Positions 1 to 9,081 of a stretch of DNA of 64,000 bases are shown piece after piece. This stretch comes from Nitrospirales bacterium (GTDB lineage: Bacteria; Nitrospirota; Nitrospiria; Nitrospirales; UBA8639): contig JAJDBM010000005.1 in assembly GCA_029261355.1 (NCBI GenBank), positions 62,001 through 126,000 of the forward strand, written 5' to 3'. The position numbers and the translations under genes were made by a program. The notes under the pieces were generated by a model. That model made no database searches and was not told the origin of the DNA. It saw nothing but the letters and a program-made list of their open reading frames with translations. Within the stretch, counting starts at the first letter, position 1, and each line of letters starts with the position of its first letter.

Positions 1-1
1 C

Positions 2-304
2 TGGACGACCTACACACTTCAGGAGAACACATGGCGAGGGTTGACCTTAGGCGCGGGAGTCATCGCACGTAGCGAGCGTGAGGCAGACAACGCCAATACG
101 GTTCAAATGCCGGGGTACGCGCTCCTCCACTTGCTCAGTAGTTATTCGTGGAACTTTGGTCCCTCACGCATGACGGCCCAATTGAACGTAAACAATGTGC
201 TCAATAAAAAGTATTTTCCAAGCAGCCTCGACGGTCGAAACCGAATTGATGTCGGAGCCCCGCGTCTATTCATGGGCCTGTTGCGCGCAGAATTTGGCTC
301 GTAA
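2..304 (+). CDS. TonB-dependent siderophore receptor, C-terminal end (partial)
   Basis: The frame is open from the first complete codon (base 2), so the gene starts upstream of the window. The visible 100 residues are the last strands of an outer-membrane beta-barrel. They align closely with the C-terminus of the complete receptor at 1930-4434: both share WTTY, then a G-rich strand, LPGY/MPGY, NVNN/NVRN and YFPSS, and both end in a terminal barrel strand (here ending AEFGS). By family this is an importer of ferric siderophores powered by TonB-ExbB-ExbD. The PepSY gene begins 3 bases after the stop, so the two are very likely co-transcribed. The substrate cannot be told from this fragment. Confidence 0.93.
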   Translation, partial: WTTYTLQENTWRGLTLGAGVIARSEREADNANTVQMPGYALLHLLSSYSWNFGPSRMTAQLNVNNVLNKKYFPSSLDGRNRIDVGAPRLFMGLLRAEFGS

Positions 305-307
305 CAG

Positions 308-1678
308 TTGACTAGTATTCATAGTCAGTCGATAAAGAGACGCAGGACTCGAACCTTCTTGGTCTGGCTCCATCGTTGGGCTGGGCTGGTGATGGCGGGC
401 TTTTTAATCCTAGCTGGCCTCACCGGCAGCCTGATGGCGTTTTATCCAGAACTCGAACAGGCCCTCAACCCACAATACTATCCCACCTCGCAAGACGGCC
501 CACCGCTCGATCTGGCCACACTCATCGAACGGGGCGAATCACTCGCCCCCGACGCGCAGGTCGAAGGCATCGCCCTCCAGAGTTTTATGGGCAACACCTT
601 GGTCTGGGTCAGCCCAAAGAACCCGGATCACCCGCTCACCTTCAATCATCTCATGCTCGATCCTAGAACCGGCCAAGAGTTGGGCCGCCGCCAATATGGT
701 GTCTTGTCCGACGGACTGCATAACCTGATGGCGTTCATCTACGAATTTCACTTCTTACTCGGCATGAACTCGTACGGAATGTGGGCCTTAGGTATCTGCG
801 CGTTGATTTGGACCATTGATTGCTTTGTCGGCCTGTACCTGACGTTTCCTGTGAGGCGGAAGCTCAAACAACTATCCCCCCCCCTCAGCTCCTCTGCTCT
901 CTTTTCTCAGGATCCGCTTATGACGAAAGAATCTAGAATGACAAGGGCCCGTCGCTCCTGGTGGACTCGTTGGAAACCGGCCTGGAAGATTCGGAGGAAC
1001 ACAAGCCGATACCGACTCAGCTTTGACTTGCATCAAGCGGGCGGCTTGTGGCTGTGGATGGCATTTCTCGTCTTTGCCTGGTCCGGGGTCTATATGAATC
1101 TGTGGGATACAGTCTACACCTGGACCACACAGGCAATATTCGAGTACAAAACACCTTGGACTGAGTTGCCGGATCTAGACCACCCGGTCACTGAGCCCCC
1201 CTTGTCCTGGCGCGAAGCACAAGCACAAGGGGAACAATTCATGGCTGCACTCGCCACCGAGCATGACTTTACGATTGAGTCGGCTCATATGTTATTTCTG
1301 AATCGGGCAAAAGGGGTGTATGTCTATGCGGTCCGCAGCTCCCTGGACTTTGAAGGCCCGCGTCGCAGTTTCACGAAAATCTTTCTCGATGCGAACACCG
1401 GGGCACGTCGTCTGTGGTTACTCCCGTCTGGACAGCACACCGGCAACACCCTCACCAACTGGCTGGTCTCGCTTCATGAAGCCAACGTCTTCGGGTTGCC
1501 CTATCGAATTTTCGTTAGTGCGCTGGGACTCTTAACAGTCATGCTCTCGGTAACAGGCATCATCATTTGGGACAAAAAACGAAAAAGCCGGAAGGTGAGT
1601 AGAACTAGACTGAAGAGCCGTAACGCGAATCAAGACCCTTCAGCCCTTACGTTAAGGAGAATTGAAGAACCTCTATAA
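308..1678 (+). CDS. PepSY-domain inner-membrane protein (siderophore-iron reductase-like)
   Basis: 456 aa beginning at a TTG codon 3 bases after the receptor stop; no strong ribosome binding site is seen, so translation is probably coupled. The protein has the PepSY_TM layout: a first membrane segment around residues 22-45 after LHRWAG, a periplasmic domain, membrane segments near 150-180 (FHFLLG) and 245-270 (LHQAGGLWLW), a second periplasmic stretch, and a last membrane segment near 400-425 after LHEANVFG. The histidines at the membrane borders are typical of this family, several members of which reduce or release iron from imported siderophores. The position directly behind a TonB receptor supports that role. 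The exact reaction is inferred. Confidence 0.85.
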   Translation: MTSIHSQSIKRRRTRTFLVWLHRWAGLVMAGFLILAGLTGSLMAFYPELEQALNPQYYPTSQDGPPLDLATLIERGESLAPDAQVEGIALQSFMGNTLVWVSPKNPDHPLTFNHLMLDPRTGQELGRRQYGVLSDGLHNLMAFIYEFHFLLGMNSYGMWALGICALIWTIDCFVGLYLTFPVRRKLKQLSPPLSSSALFSQDPLMTKESRMTRARRSWWTRWKPAWKIRRNTSRYRLSFDLHQAGGLWLWMAFLVFAWSGVYMNLWDTVYTWTTQAIFEYKTPWTELPDLDHPVTEPPLSWREAQAQGEQFMAALATEHDFTIESAHMLFLNRAKGVYVYAVRSSLDFEGPRRSFTKIFLDANTGARRLWLLPSGQHTGNTLTNWLVSLHEANVFGLPYRIFVSALGLLTVMLSVTGIIIWDKKRKSRKVSRTRLKSRNANQDPSALTLRRIEEPL

Positions 1679-1929
1679 CAGAAGGCCACATTCACACAAA
1701 TATTTCAAACCCTACTTAAATACACCTGAACATCCATTGTCCCCCTCCAACCTCGCTCTCGTTTTCCCTGTGCTCAAACCTTTCTTTCTTCACTGTTTTC
1801 ATATGAGTGATAAAAGTTGTCTGTAGCATTGAGGGAAAACCTCCTTCAACCCGTCTACATCTATTAGATGATCTCAACAAAGACGATTCATCATTCTCTC
1901 ATTCACTTGCAGCCATTATTAGGAGCGTC

Positions 1930-4434
1930 ATGTTATTTTCCACTGAACCACAGACCTCGGTCACATGGGGACGTCACACGATTGTCCTCTTGCTTATTCT
2001 CCTTGCCAGTATTGTCTGGCTGACCGCCGCCAACGCCAAAAACAGGGAAACACTCAAACATCCCGTCCCCATCGACTTTGACATTCCTGCTCAAGAACTC
2101 CCCTTTGCCCTCACACAGTTTGCGACACAATCACGATTGTTTTTGGTGTACAAAAGTGAACTGACCCATAATCACCACACCACCGCCATTAACGGGGCCT
2201 ATACTCCGGCACAAGCCCTGAAGCTACTCTTACATGATACCGATCTAGGATTCCAAATCGCACAGGACAACACCGTCACGATTCAACAAGGTCTCTCCCG
2301 ACCAGGAATCCTACCAATGGGGGCCACCAGGTCACTCAATGACACGAATACACATGGCCCAGCCATCTCAGACGACGATGTCCAAACTCTGCCAGAAGTG
2401 CTGGTACCAGGGTTCAAACTGACGCGAAACTCCTATAGCGCCCCCAATGCCACCACCGCGACGAAACTCAATACCCCAATCATGCAAACCCCACTGTCGA
2501 TCCAGGTCGTATCAAAATCGGTTCTTGAGGATCAACAGGCAACGACGGTGTTAGAATCGCTAGATAATGTGAGTGGGGTGTTCCCATCTTTCGGGTTTAA
2601 CGGGTTTGATACATTTATTGTCCGGGGATTCCGAACATTCGATCTCTTCCGTGACGGGTTTCGACTGCCAACTGGACTCTCGACTACCGGCGAGAGAGAA
2701 ATCGCAAACCTTTCGAAAATTGAAGTGGTGAAAGGCCCCGCTTCCATTTTATTCGGTCGGATAGAACCCGGTGGGCTAGTCAACGCAGTCACGAAAAACC
2801 CAGAGGCAAAGCCCTATTATTCGCTACAACAACAAATTGGTTCATTTGATCTCTATCGCACTACATTGGATGCGACAGGGGGGCTGAATCAATATAGTTC
2901 CCTGCTGTATCGTTTCAACTTCGCTTATGAAAATAGCGATTCGTTCCGCGATTTTGGCGATAGCGACCGGATCTTTGTTGCGCCGGTATTGCAATGGAAG
3001 ATTTCGGAACGCACACAAGTGACCGTTGAGATGGAATATAAAAATGGAGAAGCACCGCTAGATTATGGCGTGCCAGCCATCGGTAACCGCCCGGCCGACT
3101 TACCTATAAGACGCAACCTAGGTGAGGAATTTTCGAGAATAGAGTTTGAAGAAATTTTATCAGGATTTAATTGGTCGCATGCATTTAATGACAACTGGGA
3201 AATCAAGAATCGCTTCTATTACTACTATGCACTTGAAAACGATAATGCAATAAATAACGGGAGTCTACAAGCAGACAATCAAACACTGGACCGTTCGTAT
3301 TTTGGGCTCAGGGATAACGAAACCACGACCTACAGCACCGACCTGAATTTAACGGGAAAAATCGAAACATTTGGTATCCAGCATACCGTCTTAGTTGGCG
3401 GAGATTATTATTCCACAAATTCAGAAGGCCTATCTATTGGCAGCAGTTCAGCCATTCCTTCAATCAATATTTTTAATCCAACTCATTTTAATACCATACC
3501 CATTCAAGACCCAGCACTTGATTTTGGATTTGATTCGTCACAAGAATGGTTTGGTCTGTATGTTCAAGACCAAATAGAACTGCCTTACGATGTTCATATA
3601 CTAGCCGGTTTTCGTTACGATGATGCCAAGATCGAAAGCAAGGATACCTTCGCGAAGGTCACAACGATCACGAAAAGCAAAGATGATCAAATTTCACCGC
3701 GGTTTGGGTTACTCTGGCGGCCGATTCAAGAAGTTTCGTTTTATGGTAACTATGTAGAAAATCTCGGCCTACCAAACGCCTTTAATAGTCCGGCAAGAAA
3801 CGGGATCCCGCTACAAGCTGAAACCGCGCAGCAATGGGAAGCTGGAATCAAAACCGAATTATTAAATGGACGACTCAGTGCCACTGTGGCTTGGTTTCAG
3901 ATAACCAAACAAAATGTCGTGACTCCCGATCCGGATCCTGTGCTAGCGGCTCTCGGTGCTTTTAGGCAAACCGGCGAGGCGCAAAATGAAGGAATTGAGT
4001 TGGATGTGACAGGTGAATTGTTGCCTGGCTGGAAGGTGATTGCAAACTACGCGTATACAGATACAGATATCACGAAAGCGAATGACGGTACGTTAGGCAA
4101 TCGACTCCCAGGAGTGCCTAAGCATGCCGGTAATATTTGGACGACCTACGCAATCCAAAATACAGCCCTAAAAGGTTTAACACTCGGGGGTGGTGTGACC
4201 TTGAGAGGTGAACGAGAAGGAAACAATGACAATGACTTTCAGCTACCTGGTTATACCTTGTTTAATTTGATGACTCGCTATACCCTGCAAGTGAGTAAAA
4301 GCCAGGTCACGGCGCAATTCAATGTCAGAAATTTATTTGATATAGAATACTTTCCAAGTAGTACGAGCCGTTCGTTTATCGCAGTGGGTGCGCCCCGCAC
4401 CTTTCTCGGATCCTTGCGCATAGCATTCAATTAG
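1930..4434 (+). CDS. TonB-dependent siderophore receptor with STN signalling domain
   Basis: 834 aa from ATG 1930, chosen because AGGAG lies just upstream and a signal peptide follows (hydrophobic LLLILLASIVWLTAANA). The frame is open further upstream to GTG 1807, but that extension lacks a signal peptide. Residues about 40-125 form an STN (secretin/TonB N-terminal) domain with the usual LxFALTQFA and GxYTPAQALKLLL pattern, as in FecA/FpvA-type receptors that signal to an anti-sigma factor. A plug domain follows (TPLSIQVVSKSVLEDQQ, VRGF, GPASILFGRIEPGG), then the 22-strand barrel ending in a terminal strand of LRIAFN. No FecI/FecR pair is visible in the window. The C-terminal third closely resembles the partial receptor at 2-304, indicating tandem duplication. 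Confidence 0.95.
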   Translation: MLFSTEPQTSVTWGRHTIVLLLILLASIVWLTAANAKNRETLKHPVPIDFDIPAQELPFALTQFATQSRLFLVYKSELTHNHHTTAINGAYTPAQALKLLLHDTDLGFQIAQDNTVTIQQGLSRPGILPMGATRSLNDTNTHGPAISDDDVQTLPEVLVPGFKLTRNSYSAPNATTATKLNTPIMQTPLSIQVVSKSVLEDQQATTVLESLDNVSGVFPSFGFNGFDTFIVRGFRTFDLFRDGFRLPTGLSTTGEREIANLSKIEVVKGPASILFGRIEPGGLVNAVTKNPEAKPYYSLQQQIGSFDLYRTTLDATGGLNQYSSLLYRFNFAYENSDSFRDFGDSDRIFVAPVLQWKISERTQVTVEMEYKNGEAPLDYGVPAIGNRPADLPIRRNLGEEFSRIEFEEILSGFNWSHAFNDNWEIKNRFYYYYALENDNAINNGSLQADNQTLDRSYFGLRDNETTTYSTDLNLTGKIETFGIQHTVLVGGDYYSTNSEGLSIGSSSAIPSINIFNPTHFNTIPIQDPALDFGFDSSQEWFGLYVQDQIELPYDVHILAGFRYDDAKIESKDTFAKVTTITKSKDDQISPRFGLLWRPIQEVSFYGNYVENLGLPNAFNSPARNGIPLQAETAQQWEAGIKTELLNGRLSATVAWFQITKQNVVTPDPDPVLAALGAFRQTGEAQNEGIELDVTGELLPGWKVIANYAYTDTDITKANDGTLGNRLPGVPKHAGNIWTTYAIQNTALKGLTLGGGVTLRGEREGNNDNDFQLPGYTLFNLMTRYTLQVSKSQVTAQFNVRNLFDIEYFPSSTSRSFIAVGAPRTFLGSLRIAFN

Positions 4435-4462
4435 CCCGAGAAGTCAGGGAATCGAGGCGATC

Positions 4463-5086
4463 TTGACGAGAACCTTTTACGTCTATCTCCATCATTGGGC
4501 GGGACTGGTGATGGCTGGCTTTCTCATCTGCGCTGGCCTCACCGGTAACTTGCTAGCATTTTATCCCAAACTGGAACAGGCTCTGAATCCGCAGTATTAT
4601 CCGACGTCGCAAGACGGCAAACGGCTCGACTTGGCCTCGACTCCGTCTGGCAAGGCAGAAGCAATGGGATTTGATTGATCGGCTGCAATTACCAATGCGA
4701 CCTTTCCCGATGGACCGTTTCAATGGGTGTTTTTTCCACAGAGTGAGAATGGAGTCTATACAGTCGTGAAAAAGGCTCCTGATGAGCGTACCGATATCCT
4801 TCCAGCTCAAGCTCTTTGGATTGACCAATATAGCGGGGGTATTCTCCACCGCCTCGATCCGACACTATACACAGCGGGTGATGTGGTTAAGCTGTGGCTC
4901 TTCCCTCTACACAGCGGGGAAGCCTTTGGACTTCCTGGACGAATGATGATCCTGATTCTCGGCCTCATGCCCAGTGCGTTGTTCCTTACCGGCTTCATTC
5001 GTTGGAGACACACGTGTCGGTCACAAAATATGCCTCAAAGCAGGCAAGAGGCATCACGTGCGACGAAGGAAAGCCATTCACTTTAA
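4463..5086 (+). pseudogene. Decayed copy of the PepSY-domain gene
   Basis: The first 60 or so codons from TTG 4463 closely match the start of the intact PepSY gene at 308 (LHHWAGLVMAGF, LTGNLLAFYP, ALNPQYYPTSQDGKRLDLA). The sequence then jumps to the equivalent of the last quarter of that protein (FPLHSGEAFGLPGR, then a membrane segment), so roughly 220 residues are missing. An in-frame TGA at 4676-4678 interrupts the join, and the frame is otherwise open to 5086. A large internal deletion plus a stop makes this a pseudogene rather than a shorter functional protein. It sits behind its receptor exactly as the intact copy does, so the receptor-PepSY pair was duplicated as a unit. Confidence 0.88.
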
Positions 5087-5268
5087 GCAAAATGGCCGTT
5101 TCAAATATGAAACAATCCGAGTGCCCCTCAATTTGTTGCAACGGTTAGTGCTGGTGACTAGACGAATCTCGTGAACTTTCCGTATAACTAGATAGTCCGC
5201 TGGAATTCGAATGCACTCCTTCGGCCAACACGACGCAGAGCATACCCATCTTAGGGCACCGCTCTAAT

Positions 5269-5312
5269 AGGATGAAGGCCAATGGATATCCCCTTCCCGT
5301 GACCTTCATCCT
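5269..5312. repeat. Intergenic hairpin, TGAAGG family (copy A)
   Basis: A perfect 10-bp inverted repeat (AGGATGAAGG / CCTTCATCCT) encloses a 24-base loop, 45 bases before the ExbB-like start. Related hairpins lie at 11610, 12927 and 18598. There is no T-run on either side, so it is not an obvious terminator. It could instead be a dispersed palindromic element or a leader structure. Confidence 0.55.
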
Positions 5313-5356
5313 TGCCCTGCGTCGATAGACCATCGCAGAATTATGGAGATATGTGT

Positions 5357-5947
5357 ATGATTCAGATCTTGATCAATGGCGGGTGGATGATTATCCCCAT
5401 CGTGCTCTCCTTGTGTATCGGTGTAGGCATTATCTTTGAACGTGGTTGGTTTTTTCTGAATCGCCGGCCTGGCACGGCTCCTGAAACTATGCTTCAGTTG
5501 ATGGAACAAGGCAAGTATACCGATGCCTTGGCGATCACCGAACAGCATCAAAACCCTGCCTTAGAGGTCATGGCGTCAGGAATAATCAACCGGCAGAAAA
5601 ACCCTATCAAAGCCATGGAAAGTCAAGGATTGAGTGAAATCGGTAAAATGAAGCGTGGACTTCCGACCCTCGATACCATCATCACCCTTGGCCCTCTTCT
5701 AGGGTTACTTGGAACCATCATTGGCATGATTGACTCCTTTGGCATTATGGCAGCAGAAGGGATGGGACAGCCCCATGCCGTCACCGGAGGAGTCGCCGAA
5801 GCGCTCATCTGTACCGCGGCGGGTATTTTTGTCGCCGTCGCCGTCCTCATTCCCTATAATTATTTTCTCGCCAAAGTCGAAGGGGAAACCGAGCGTATCG
5901 AATTTTTCGCCACATGCGCCGAACCAATCTTCATCAAACATCACTAG
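5357..5947 (+). CDS. exbB: MotA/TolQ/ExbB proton-channel family protein
   Basis: 196 aa from ATG 5357, which has GGAG 8 bases upstream; the ATG at 5351 is too close to that site. Three membrane segments are visible: residues about 5-28, about 105-130 (LGPLLGLLGTIIGMI) and about 148-172 (ALICTAAGIFVAVAVLIPYNYF). The conserved family core TLGPLLGLLGTIxGMI and the EALxxTAAGxxVAI helix are present. Such proteins form the stator that passes proton-motive force to TonB, here plausibly for the receptors upstream. No exbD or tonB follows; the next 260 bases hold no gene. Assignment to ExbB rather than TolQ or MotA rests on context and length. Confidence 0.85.
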   Translation: MIQILINGGWMIIPIVLSLCIGVGIIFERGWFFLNRRPGTAPETMLQLMEQGKYTDALAITEQHQNPALEVMASGIINRQKNPIKAMESQGLSEIGKMKRGLPTLDTIITLGPLLGLLGTIIGMIDSFGIMAAEGMGQPHAVTGGVAEALICTAAGIFVAVAVLIPYNYFLAKVEGETERIEFFATCAEPIFIKHH

Positions 5948-6213
5948 CCCCATCAGACTTCAAGTAAATCACCCCCCAACCAATACAACTACTAATGGGG
6001 CATCCTGCTTTCCCTAACTCCATTCTGAAAAAAAATTAGATTTTCCTTAAACACCCCTTCTTCCGACAAAGCTTCCCACCATTTCCCTACATCATCAACA
6101 ATCACATAAATTTTGCTTGTTTCATAGAATCATCAAGCCAACACGAGTTTAAATAAATTACATAAAAATAGAATATATCCTATTTTTGAACAAAATACAT
6201 CTAGGCCAACAAG

Positions 6214-6702
6214 CTATCGTTTATACGCTCGATGACAAGCAACACAGACTTCTACGGTTTTCGCGAGAGCTGGAAGAATACGTGAAAGGTTCTTGGAAGG
6301 AATGGTTGTGGCTAATGCTTCAGCTGCATGATGATGAGCCATCGCGAGATCGTGGTATTGTGGCGGAAAATCTCTTGGCATTTGCCCTCTCATCGCGACA
6401 CGATGCTTAGCCATCCCCAATTCATTTTCCGTCACATCTTTCGCCTTTTGAAAATTGTTTTTCCCTAAGGCTTCGACAATCTGATGTACTGCTTCTAAAT
6501 GTTCCCGCATCACGGCATTCAGGGATTGTTGTGCATCGGCATCGAGTCCAAGAGAAAGACGGGAATCGGTTGCAGATGGTGACATGTCATGATTTGAAGT
6601 CACACGGCCCTCTGGTTGATGTTCATGATGGGAACAACCTGCCGTCATGATTGAGACGAAAACGAGACATACTGGAAGACTTTTTTTGAGTAGCATGTGC
6701 AT
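6214..6702 (-). CDS. Cytochrome c'-like lipoprotein
   Basis: 162 aa from ATG 6702 (a second ATG follows at 6696; no strong ribosome binding site). The frame is open further upstream but without a sensible signal. The N-terminus is a lipoprotein signal (LLKKSLPVCLVFVSIMTAGC, lipid-bearing Cys about residue 23). The mature part is alpha-helical and His-rich and ends in CVACHRAYKR, a CxxCH haem site at residues 153-157 only five residues from the C-terminus. That placement is typical of the four-helix-bundle cytochromes c', which bind NO and may buffer it. It would be anchored at the membrane in the periplasm. The gene stands alone, facing away from the operon at 7170. Confidence 0.78.
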   Translation of the reverse strand: MHMLLKKSLPVCLVFVSIMTAGCSHHEHQPEGRVTSNHDMSPSATDSRLSLGLDADAQQSLNAVMREHLEAVHQIVEALGKNNFQKAKDVTENELGMAKHRVAMRGQMPRDFPPQYHDLAMAHHHAAEALATTIPSKNLSRILPALAKTVEVCVACHRAYKR

Positions 6703-7169
6703 CCAATCTAAGGAAATGTAGAGTAAATACCCCCGCCCATTCCTGATATTATTAGAAACCTTAAAATTGCGGCAAGCCAACCTCTCTATTTGCCAGTCAA
6801 CTTGCTCATTAAATCTCGCCACCCTCGCTCGCCCCAACAGTCTGCCATTTATCGTAGACAGAAGAACATGCATTTTGGGCAGGCACTAAAAGTATGACGC
6901 ACTGTCAAGACAGACTTCACACCATGTAAAGGGGAAGAAAATCCTGAATGACCAGCCTGGTCCTTGCTGCATTAGATAGCCCCCTCGCGGCATGTATTCG
7001 TTATAGACCAGTATAGCTCGACTCTCAAGTCTTATAAAAACAGAATGTCCCCTTTTATACTGTTGCATCTGTATGCTTCTGGTGCATTGGCCAGTAGACG
7101 GCATGCCTGGTCCTTGGTATCAATCATCTGCACCTACAATTACACATCTATTGAGGTCTGGATCGTTGA
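6703..7169. other. Divergent intergenic region (467 bp)
   Basis: This stretch separates the minus-strand cytochrome c'-like gene from the plus-strand operon starting at 7170 and should hold both promoters. A near-repeat of GCCTGGTCCTTG occurs at about 6953 and 7104. No convincing gene, RNA motif or clear promoter could be picked out by eye. Confidence 0.5.
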
Positions 7170-8450
7170 ATGCCGTACTACGTTGTTATCCTTTTCATCT
7201 TCTCTTCCATTCTTGGCACGACCGCACAGACGATTGCCGAGACGAGTCTGTTGCCTCCATCAGCTCTGAGTCTTGGGGAGAAACGTATTCTCCAACACGG
7301 CGGGCGACACACCTCAGAGCCAGCCATACAATTTGACGAGAAAAATACGCTGCATTTGGCATGGATCGAAGCACACGACAAATCGCTCAATACCTACTAT
7401 CTCCAATCTGCCTCAAATCAAAAAGAATTCCCTCAGCCCGTACAAGTCAATCCGCCTTCTCTTACGACTGCATCTCTTCATACTGCGCCTGGCTTAGAAA
7501 TCGGTTCGAAAGGCGAGATCTATCTCACATGGACATCGCCCTACCCCAACGCCAAAGACAAGCCGTTTGCCAGTCTGCTCTATCTCAGTCATTCTCTCAA
7601 TCATGGTCAAACGTTTCTTCCTCCGGTTCGTGTGAATGACGATGATGTGGTGACGGGGCATTCGTTTGATCATCTTGCCGTCGCTCCTAATGGACGCATT
7701 CATATTTCGTGGCTCGACGCACGAGAGGGTAAAAAAAATCCAGCCACCTATACGGCTCAATCCTCCGACCACGGACGCACCATCACGAAAAACCTTAAAA
7801 TTGATGACGAAACTTGTGTCTGCTGCCGTTCCACCGTCACCACAGGATCAGACGGGACGATTTATATCGCATGGCGCAAGATCCTCACAGGTCAAATCCG
7901 AGAAACCGTGGTTTCTCGATCCACGGACGATGGGAAGACCTTCTCTTCCTCAGTGGTTGTTGGCAATGATCAATGGGTCTTCGCTGGATGTCCCCATCGG
8001 CCAGCCTCTCTAGGAGTCGATCAGAAAGGGCGTCTATATGTCGTCTGGTATACAGAAGGTCCTGACAATACCCCCGGTGTCTACCTTGCGATCTCCGATG
8101 ACCACGGCCAAACATTTAGCCCACGACGGCAGCTCAATCGGTCAAAAGGCACCTTTCCCGATCACCCTCAGATGACTGTGGACTCCTTAGGACGCGTCAT
8201 CGTGATTTGGGAAGAACAATCACCCGTACGAAAAGAAATCGTCGTCAGCCTCTCTGTTGACCGAGGCAACCACTTTAGTCCGCCTCATATTTTGAATGGC
8301 CGAAAGGCCAAACACCCTGCCGTCGCCATAAATAATCAGGGCGAAGCCATGCTAGCCTGGTCCGAACAAGTCAAGTTCCCTCATTGGAGCACCGTGATTC
8401 AGCCGCTTCATCTTCCCGCCCTGCTCACTGATGCCCATGCCATACCGTAA
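7170..8450 (+). CDS. Secreted Asp-box beta-propeller (sialidase-like fold) with CxCC motif
   Basis: 426 aa from ATG 7170 with GAGG 13 bases upstream. A signal peptide (VVILFIFSSILGTTAQTIAE) precedes a propeller made of repeated Asp-boxes: SLNHGQTF, SSDHGRT, STDDGKTFS, SDDHGQTFS, SVDRGNHFS. Such boxes mark sialidase-type propellers, but catalytic activity cannot be assumed. Two Cys sites stand out, CVCC near residue 213 and GCPHRP near 272. This pairing recurs in a family of bacterial propellers usually auto-annotated as sialidases, and may bind metal. The gene overlaps the following TlpA gene by 20 bases and is followed by a TonB receptor, so it is probably part of an uptake operon. Confidence 0.8.
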   Translation: MPYYVVILFIFSSILGTTAQTIAETSLLPPSALSLGEKRILQHGGRHTSEPAIQFDEKNTLHLAWIEAHDKSLNTYYLQSASNQKEFPQPVQVNPPSLTTASLHTAPGLEIGSKGEIYLTWTSPYPNAKDKPFASLLYLSHSLNHGQTFLPPVRVNDDDVVTGHSFDHLAVAPNGRIHISWLDAREGKKNPATYTAQSSDHGRTITKNLKIDDETCVCCRSTVTTGSDGTIYIAWRKILTGQIRETVVSRSTDDGKTFSSSVVVGNDQWVFAGCPHRPASLGVDQKGRLYVVWYTEGPDNTPGVYLAISDDHGQTFSPRRQLNRSKGTFPDHPQMTVDSLGRVIVIWEEQSPVRKEIVVSLSVDRGNHFSPPHILNGRKAKHPAVAINNQGEAMLAWSEQVKFPHWSTVIQPLHLPALLTDAHAIP

Positions 8451-8988
8451 TCCGCGCCTCCCGGCTCTCCAGATTCTTGCCATGAGCCTCATCAGTCTTT
8501 TTCTCTTAGGAACTGGCCCAGTCGATCCATTTGGTGCGCTCCAGATGAGCAAGCCTCCTCGAGAGTCTCAGATTCCGACATTTCAACTGTCAACGCTCGA
8601 TGGGACCGTCATCCACTCCAAAGATTTACAGGGCAAAGTCATTCTTCTCAACTTTTGGGCCACCTGGTGTGGACCCTGTAAAGAAGAAATGCCTGCACTC
8701 GACCAGCTGCGACAACAATTTGACCCCGAACAATTTCTCATGTTTGCCGTGACCGCTGACATACAACCTCATGCCATCAGACAGTTCTGGGAACATCTTA
8801 AGCTTTCCATTCCCGTGTTACTCGATGAAGACGAGGAGCTTTCGCAATACTTCATGGTACGCAATCTACCTACGACCATTCTCGTTGGACCGAAGGGCAT
8901 GATTCGGGGTCACGCCATGGGACCACGCGCCTGGAATAGCCCAGAAGCCATCTCGCTGATTCGGCAGATCCTGGTGCCATCGCAATAA
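8431..8988 (+). CDS. TlpA-like secreted thioredoxin
   Basis: 185 aa. The start at ATG 8431 overlaps the end of the propeller gene by 20 bases, implying translational coupling. A hydrophobic signal or anchor segment (residues about 11-28) is followed by an AhpC/TSA-thioredoxin fold with the active site WCGPC at residues 79-83 (FWATWCGPCKEEMPAL) and the cis-Pro region LPTTILVGPKG. Family members act in the periplasm as thiol reductases, for example keeping Cys-containing partners or haem/copper sites reduced. The natural partner here would be the Cys-rich propeller encoded just upstream; that link is an inference. Confidence 0.9.
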   Translation: MPMPYRNPRLPALQILAMSLISLFLLGTGPVDPFGALQMSKPPRESQIPTFQLSTLDGTVIHSKDLQGKVILLNFWATWCGPCKEEMPALDQLRQQFDPEQFLMFAVTADIQPHAIRQFWEHLKLSIPVLLDEDEELSQYFMVRNLPTTILVGPKGMIRGHAMGPRAWNSPEAISLIRQILVPSQ

Positions 8989-9081
8989 ACTGATGATATG
9001 ACCTGACTCCATTATGCTTCAGCACCTACTCAACCGTTCATTATTTCACTCTCATCTTTTTCATCTACAGGAGAGAACGTC

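Noticed and set aside
4676-4678. In-frame TGA in the second PepSY copy as a possible selenocysteine codon
   Set aside because: A large deletion adjoins it, the intact paralogue has no Cys or Sec there, and no SECIS-like hairpin follows. Pseudogene decay explains it.
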